Source: CAZSNT01 sp964607765 (GTDB taxonomy: Bacteria > Verrucomicrobiota > Lentisphaeria > Oligosphaerales > JABHEG01). From it: a stretch of 64,000 nucleotides of DNA. Location of the stretch: positions 1 to 64,000 of the forward strand of contig CAZSNT010000018.1 of the NCBI GenBank assembly GCA_964607765.1, given 5' to 3'. A model generated the notes under the pieces. It worked only from the letters and a program-made list of their open reading frames with translations. It ran no database searches and was not told where the DNA came from. The stretch's first letter is position 1. Every line of letters starts with the position of its first letter. Both the position numbers and the translations under genes were made by a program. Shown piece after piece: positions 59,763-64,000 of the stretch.

Positions 59763-60221
59763 TCAGCGCATCTCATCCTCTGCATCGACCGGGCCGGCAT
59801 GGACTTGCAGATCGGCGATGAACGCGCGTATGACTGCCTGGGCTTGCTGAATGCTCTCGTAGCATTGCACCTGCACATTCGGGTTACCGGAGATCATTGC
59901 GGACAATCGATGATCCCCCGCGGCGTGATGAACAGCCAGAACGGGCTTCCCCGCAGCCTCTGCAACAGCCACTTCGTAGCCCACTCCCAGGGACGGTTGC
60001 GTCACTTCCGCAACCAACGCATCGCACGCCGCAATCCAGGTCATGTCGCGCGTATAGATCTCCTCCTCGCTCATGTCAGCTTCGCCCAGCGAGGACAGGT
60101 CGGTGTATGAGACATGCTCCGTCAGCACTTCACAGATCCCACCAAGGAAACGTATCAACTGGCGATAGGCGTCGGCCTGCTGCCGCCCTCCCCTTATGGA
60201 CCCGGCAAAGTAGATCTTCAT
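59763..60221 (-). CDS. Nucleoside 2-deoxyribosyltransferase/DNPH1-like N-hydrolase
   Basis: The 152-aa protein starts MKIYFAGSIRGGRQQADAYRQLI, the signature of the RCL/DNPH1 group that cleaves 2'-deoxynucleoside 5'-phosphates to base plus deoxyribose phosphate, and has VAEVTQPSLGVGYEVAVAEA with the conserved Glu. It probably serves in nucleotide pool sanitation. AGGAGGT lies 11 nt before the ATG, within the end of the Rhs relic. Confidence 0.88.
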   Translation of the reverse strand: MKIYFAGSIRGGRQQADAYRQLIRFLGGICEVLTEHVSYTDLSSLGEADMSEEEIYTRDMTWIAACDALVAEVTQPSLGVGYEVAVAEAAGKPVLAVHHAAGDHRLSAMISGNPNVQVQCYESIQQAQAVIRAFIADLQVHAGPVDAEDEMR

Positions 60222-60583
60222 GGCGTGTCTGGACCTCCTGAAACACCCCGCATTCCCAGCGTTCTGCTCAGCGCAGGATGGCCGCCATTACTCGCCCGGC
60301 TTCCAGATCGTGGCGTGCAATAACGCGAGCCATAGTAGTACAACTCTCTGAGCGGTGGTATGTGTTTGGCTTTGAACGGGATATGGGGCGTCTTGGCGGA
60401 GGGGGTTGCGGTTGCGGAGTTCGCAGTCGTTTGGGAGTCGTAAACATACTTGTGGCTGGGAGAGGGTGTCGGGCAGGTGCGACGCGTGCTTGACGCTGCG
60501 GGCGGGATGCGGTTGGGCGCGTCGTATGTGTAGCGGGTGCTCATGTCGCTGTCAGCATTGTAACCGTAATCCGGCGGTTTCGC
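60218..60583 (-). pseudogene. Relic of an Rhs/YD-repeat protein C-terminal core
   Basis: On the minus strand, 122 codons are open from just after the isochorismatase stop and read PDYGYNADSDMSTRYTYDAPNRI, then KYVYDSQTTAN, then ELYYYGSRYCTPRSGSR. These are degraded YD repeats and the Rhs core-end motif (YYYGxRYYxPRxGR). There is no start codon with a ribosome-binding site, the DPxG segment has decayed, and the bulk of an Rhs protein (over 1000 aa) is absent. The terminal TGA overlaps the ATG of the DNPH1-like gene. Confidence 0.75.
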
Positions 60584-60584
60584 T

Positions 60585-61139
60585 CTACTTCACCAGGCGC
60601 GACACGTCGCGGAACAGCGGGTGCTTGGCGTTGCCCAGCCAATCGAATGCGACGGCTTCGAGGGTGGTGACTTCCACACCGTGCGCCGTCATGAATGCGA
60701 GCGCCGTGTCGCGATCGGAGGGACGCCGGGAACAGACCGCATCGGCGAGGAGGATGGTGCGGTAGCCGCGCTGCACGGCCTGCAGAGCCGTCTGCTGAAC
60801 ACAGACGTGCGTTTCCATGCCGATCAGCACCAGCGCCTCGGGCCGGATCGCTTCCACCGCAGCCGCGAAAGCCGGTGCTCCCCAGCAGGAGAAGGCCGTC
60901 TTCTCGAACACCTGCGTCTGCGAGGGGAAAGCGTCAGCCAGCTCAGGGATTGTCGCCCCGAGCCCCTTTGGGTATTGCTCCGTCACGAACACATCGACAG
61001 AGAACACGGACGCGATTCTCAGCGCCCGCGTCATTGTCTCCTGTGCCGCGGCAAACGAGTGCATGGCAGGGCACAGTCGCTCCTGCACGTCGATGACGAC
61101 AAGGCTGCAGTTCTCTGCGGCTGGGAAAGCGATGGCCAT
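60585..61139 (-). CDS. Isochorismatase-family cysteine hydrolase
   Basis: The 184-aa protein has the family triad: Asp in LVVIDVQERL, Lys in VFEKTAFSCWG, and Cys in GMETHVCVQQTALQAVQRGY. Relatives include nicotinamidases, ureidoacrylate amidases and YcaC-like hydrolases. The substrate is unknown. It starts 63 bp after the TRAP binding-protein gene on the same strand. Confidence 0.9.
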   Translation of the reverse strand: MAIAFPAAENCSLVVIDVQERLCPAMHSFAAAQETMTRALRIASVFSVDVFVTEQYPKGLGATIPELADAFPSQTQVFEKTAFSCWGAPAFAAAVEAIRPEALVLIGMETHVCVQQTALQAVQRGYRTILLADAVCSRRPSDRDTALAFMTAHGVEVTTLEAVAFDWLGNAKHPLFRDVSRLVK

Positions 61140-61202
61140 GGGCGGTAATCCTCGGTTCTCTGGGAAGGCGATGTCGATGACGCCTGTGCTGCGGGGCCTC
61201 GG

Positions 61203-62255
61203 TCACTCCGCTGCGGGCTCGGTCTCGGCCTCCGGCTTGCCGGCGCTGCGCACCTCGCTCTGCAGCAGCTCCACGATCTCGCTGCCTATCCGGGGCGTGA
61301 ACTCTTCGTAGACAGCAGCCACGCCGGCACGGAACACGTCCAGCTCTTCCGCGCTCAGAGCACAGACCGTCATTCCCTTCTGCTCAAGCTCAGCAACCAA
61401 GCGCCGGTCCTCTTCGGCAACCACGGACCGCTGGTACGCCATCGCCTCCAGGCCGCATTCCGTAATCAGCGCCCTATCCTGCTCGCTCATGGCGTTCCAG
61501 CGTCGTTGGTTGATAGTGAGGATCAGCGGATCATAGGCGTAGTTCCACAGCGTCAAGTGCTGCTGGACCTCGTAGAACTTGCTCGAGGCAATGATCGACA
61601 GTGGATTCTCCTGAGCGCTGATCGTGCCTTGCTGCAGCGCGGTGAAGACTTCGCCGAAATTCATGGTCAGCGGATTGGCACCGAACGCGGTAAACACGGC
61701 ACGGAACAGGTCCGTTCCGGCGACCCGGACTTTCATGCCGCGCAGGTCATCGGGCTTGCGAACGGCACGCACGGAGTTCGTCAGTTGCCGGAACCCGTTC
61801 ACGCCGTATGCGATGCCGTGTACTCCGTGCTCGTTCAGCCAGCTCAAAGCCTGGCGGCCGAAGGCTCCGTCACAGACGCGATTGGCTGTCTGGTGGTCCG
61901 GGAACAGCCACGGCAGACTGAAGGCATCGAAGCGCCGATCGAGGATGAGCGCGAGGATGATCGACGAGTGCAGTGTCATATCGATGGTGCCATCGCACAG
62001 CTGCTGCAATTCCGCTTTCTGGTTGTGCTGCGCCAACTGTGCGCCCGGGAAGACCTGGACCTGGACGCGTCCCTGGCTCCGTTCCTGGACAAGTTCCGCG
62101 AATCGGACCGCGCCCTTGTCCCAGGCAGACCCGGGGCTGGTGATGTGACTCAGCCGCAGCATCTGTGCACGTTCCCTGCCGCAGCCGGACAGTGCAACAA
62201 CAATGAGCAGCGCGCAGATGCGCCCCAACAGCCGGAAACAGTGGTTGTGCTTCAT
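61203..62255 (-). CDS. TRAP transporter solute-binding protein (DctP family), lipoprotein
   Basis: The 350-aa product has lipobox VALSGC (about residue 25) and the DctP family pattern: LRLSHITSPGSAWDKGAVRFAELVQERSQGRVQVQVFPGAQL, DDLRGMKVRV with the substrate-binding Arg, GANPLTMNFGEVFTALQQGTISAQENP, and a helical C-terminus. It would deliver an organic acid to a TRAP permease. The DctQ/DctM membrane subunits are not in the window; the downstream gene is an isochorismatase-family hydrolase. Confidence 0.92.
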   Translation of the reverse strand: MKHNHCFRLLGRICALLIVVALSGCGRERAQMLRLSHITSPGSAWDKGAVRFAELVQERSQGRVQVQVFPGAQLAQHNQKAELQQLCDGTIDMTLHSSIILALILDRRFDAFSLPWLFPDHQTANRVCDGAFGRQALSWLNEHGVHGIAYGVNGFRQLTNSVRAVRKPDDLRGMKVRVAGTDLFRAVFTAFGANPLTMNFGEVFTALQQGTISAQENPLSIIASSKFYEVQQHLTLWNYAYDPLILTINQRRWNAMSEQDRALITECGLEAMAYQRSVVAEEDRRLVAELEQKGMTVCALSAEELDVFRAGVAAVYEEFTPRIGSEIVELLQSEVRSAGKPEAETEPAAE

Positions 62256-62414
62256 GTCAATCTCCGCCTTTCAGGTTCCCCGGTGGCAATAAGTTAGCGC
62301 CGAGCAGGCCATTGGCAATCCTCGTCAAGCGTCGGTACTGTAACCTAGGCACGTGAGTTGACTCGGTCGCCGCTCTGACTGCGGCGCACGCGGGACGGGG
62401 TGCGGAGGGCGAAG

Positions 62415-63233
62415 ATGATGAAGAGCAGAACCCAATTGGGGCGCACACTGGCATGTCTGCTGGGAGTAGTCCTGGCACTGGCTGTCTGTGGTTGCTCGAA
62501 GAGCCGAATGAGCGATGAGCGGAACCCCTATTACCTGCGGGGGTTGCAGTTGCTTGAGCAGGACAAGTATGAAGATGCCGCGGCGTCTTTTGAGAAGTGT
62601 TTGAGACTGAGCCCCGGCTCGGCCAAAGCCCACCTGCAGTTGGGGATCCTGTACGAGGACGTCTTCACTGATCTGCCTGTGGCCATCTTCCATTACCGCA
62701 GCTTCCTGAAGAAGCGTCCGGAGAGCGAGAATGCCGAGGCGGTCTCGCGCTGGCTGGCTCGCGCCGAGGCCTCGTACCTCAACGACCTGCTCGGACGGTA
62801 TGCGCCGGCAACGGCAGCCAGACTCCTCTCCAGCCCTGCGACAGCTCCCCAGCCCGAGGAAGCCCCGGAGGTGGGGCCCCGGCCGCTGAGCGATCGGGAG
62901 AAGAAGCTCGCCCTCACAGTGCGGCAACTGAACGACGAGATCGCCGCGCTGCAGGAGCAGCTGCGTGCAGCTCGCTCTGAGACCGTCAGCACACCCGCTG
63001 CAGCATCGGGCACTGGGACACCTGGTCCGGAAGAAGCGGCGCCAGTGGCAGCCAAACGTACGTACGTCGTTGCCAAAGGCGACTCCCTGAGCAGCATATC
63101 GCGGAAGCTCTATGGCAGCCTCAGCCTCTGGCCGGAGCTGCAACGCGCGAACAGGGAATTGCTCGGCGACGGGACGGACTTGAAGCCGGGCATGGTGCTG
63201 AAGGTCCCGGACCTGAAGAAGCCATCCGAATAA
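62415..63233 (+). CDS. Lipoprotein with TPRs and C-terminal LysM domain
   Basis: The 272-aa product has lipobox VCGC (about residue 27) and a TPR-like pair (about 40-100: YYLRGLQLLEQDKYEDAAASFEKCLRLSPGSAKAHLQLGILYE). A helical/coiled-coil linker and a C-terminal LysM domain (YVVAKGDSLSSISRKLYGSLSLWPELQRANRELL...LKPGMVLKVP) that should bind peptidoglycan follow. GGAGG precedes the ATG at 62415. It is first of three co-directional genes reaching the window edge and divergent from the TRAP gene. Confidence 0.88.
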   Translation: MMKSRTQLGRTLACLLGVVLALAVCGCSKSRMSDERNPYYLRGLQLLEQDKYEDAAASFEKCLRLSPGSAKAHLQLGILYEDVFTDLPVAIFHYRSFLKKRPESENAEAVSRWLARAEASYLNDLLGRYAPATAARLLSSPATAPQPEEAPEVGPRPLSDREKKLALTVRQLNDEIAALQEQLRAARSETVSTPAAASGTGTPGPEEAAPVAAKRTYVVAKGDSLSSISRKLYGSLSLWPELQRANRELLGDGTDLKPGMVLKVPDLKKPSE

Positions 63234-63285
63234 GAAATCGTGACGCGCGTGCGCGATGTGGACGAACCGAGGGGGCCGACTGGCC

Positions 63286-63891
63286 ATGGGTGAACGTTTT
63301 CTCAACGAACGTCTTGCGGTCGCCGGACGCTTTCGACCGGGCGAGGATGGTGCCGCGGCAGCAGAGAGCAAATCCCCCGCCGCTTCTGCAGATGCTCCGA
63401 GCTCGGCCAGCCTCACTGCAGGCGCTTCCCCCCCCGTTCGGGAGCTCGTGCAGACGGAGGAGAACGGCGTCATGCAGGCCTCGATCGAGGATGAGGCAGC
63501 CGAGCTGCAGAAGCGTCACAGTGAGGTGATGCACGAACTGCGCGACGCTCTTGCCATCCTGCAGAGCGACAGCGCCCGGGTCTCGGCTCAACTCGAGTTG
63601 TTCAAGCGGCAGAAGGACGTGCTTGCTGCATTGGAGCTCGGTGGACACGATCTTGCGCTGCTGCGTGTAGCCAAGCGTGAGATCCAGACGACTCACATTG
63701 AGCTCGTCAAATTCGAGCGTGAACGCACCGCACGCCAACAACCGGCACAGGAGTCGCTTGCACACTTGAGCTTCAGGCAACTCACGCGCGTGGGATTGGG
63801 CCTGACATGGCCGGTGATTCTGGCACTGCTGGCGGGAGCCGGCTTGATCGTCGCCACACTCATGCGACTGTTTTTTGTCACACGAGGCTGA
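63286..63891 (+). CDS. Coiled-coil protein with C-terminal membrane anchor
   Basis: The 201-aa product has an Ala/Ser/Pro-rich N-terminal region, a long charged coiled coil (about 60-160: IEDEAAELQKRHSEVMHELRDALAIL...LRVAKREIQTTHIELVKFERERT), and a single C-terminal membrane helix (TWPVILALLAGAGLIVATLMRLFF) ending VTRG. It is a tail-anchored topology of unknown function. AGGGGG lies 10 nt before the ATG at 63286. It follows the LysM lipoprotein by 52 bp. Confidence 0.7.
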   Translation: MGERFLNERLAVAGRFRPGEDGAAAAESKSPAASADAPSSASLTAGASPPVRELVQTEENGVMQASIEDEAAELQKRHSEVMHELRDALAILQSDSARVSAQLELFKRQKDVLAALELGGHDLALLRVAKREIQTTHIELVKFERERTARQQPAQESLAHLSFRQLTRVGLGLTWPVILALLAGAGLIVATLMRLFFVTRG

Positions 63892-63896
63892 CGCAG

Positions 63897-64000
63897 ATGG
63901 CACGACCACGTTCCCATGGTCGCAGGGAGACAGGCACTACGGCGGACAGGGCCGCGTTCGCCAAATACCTGGGCGCGCACAGCTACGGGAGGTTCCCCGG
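63897..64000 (+). CDS. Partial CDS, unknown (runs off the window)
   Basis: An ATG 5 bp after the previous stop opens a frame (MARPRSHGRRETGTTADRAA...) with no stop through the end of the window, 34 residues. The N-terminus is basic. The tight spacing suggests it continues the LysM/coiled-coil operon. No family can be assigned. Confidence 0.5.
   Translation, partial: MARPRSHGRRETGTTADRAAFAKYLGAHSYGRFP

Noticed and set aside
1..64000. tRNA, rRNA, riboswitch, prophage or intact transposase
   Set aside because: Both strands were scanned by eye; no cloverleaf, rRNA core, known riboswitch core, phage structural genes or transposase was recognised. A covariance-model search would settle the RNA question.

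Overview
The window is about 60% GC, densely coded and chromosomal. It has no rRNA or tRNA gene, no CRISPR array and no intact transposase. Gene content suggests a free-living or host-associated anaerobe of the PVC superphylum (Lentisphaerota/Kiritimatiellota-like). The evidence is a full siroheme-dependent heme b pathway (typical of anaerobes), an amidophosphoribosyltransferase that lacks the N-terminal cysteine, Gfo/Idh plus xylose-isomerase-like sugar genes, many lipoproteins, a GH99-like lipoprotein, and abundant short intergenic repeats. The taxonomic assignment is inference from gene content only.

Region 1 (1-1.9 kb) holds a 19-bp tandem array with a 96-bp higher-order period, a mutarotase-fold lipoprotein and a VOC-family protein. 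Region 2 (2.0-13.4 kb) is the central feature: one co-directional, mostly overlapping gene set, ccsA/hemX-like, hemA, hemC, cobA-hemD fusion, ahbC, hemB, ahbD, ahbA, ahbB, hemL and a precorrin-2 dehydrogenase. Together these convert glutamyl-tRNA to uroporphyrinogen III, then siroheme, didecarboxysiroheme, iron-coproporphyrin III and heme b. No hemE/F/N/G/H is present here. Inside it, a 43-bp (non-triplet) tandem duplication lies at the ahbD start and separates a strong Shine-Dalgarno sequence from the ahbD frame.

Region 3 (13.5-25 kb) contains a lysine-rich secreted protein, a Gfo/Idh dehydrogenase with a xylose-isomerase-like protein, a GCS2-type ligase paired with a C26 gamma-glutamyl hydrolase, a large unknown protein preceded by a possible 8-codon leader ORF, a 17-repeat MORN lipoprotein, REP-like hairpin repeats, a coiled-coil lipoprotein, a truncated beta-helix lipoprotein, and obg. 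Region 4 (25.8-36.9 kb) holds an SH3-domain protein, the Cys-less purF homologue and serA. These are followed by an HD hydrolase, a response regulator fused to a Ser/Thr kinase, an ECF sigma factor, its membrane anti-sigma factor and a Gly-rich exported protein, all co-directional and possibly one signalling unit. fxsA and rsmJ end this region.

Region 5 (36.9-54.4 kb) carries an SDR, purM, sppA, ferritin, an O-antigen ligase-like protein with TPRs, a GT9 heptosyltransferase, a flavoprotein, a zinc-ribbon/GH99-like lipoprotein pair, the minus-strand run uvrC-lspA-miaA, and trpB2. Region 6 (54.5-64 kb) carries a Cys-rich small protein, dCMP deaminase, a membrane spermidine-synthase-like protein, a haloalkane-dehalogenase-like hydrolase with an MBL-fold hydrolase, a hairpin repeat array, a DNPH1-like N-hydrolase, an Rhs relic, an isochorismatase-family hydrolase, a TRAP binding protein, and a LysM/TPR lipoprotein operon that runs off the right edge.

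Start codons were re-chosen from Shine-Dalgarno sequences and family N-termini where the longest open frame was implausible. All functional calls come from reading the sequence and recalled family motifs; no database search was run.
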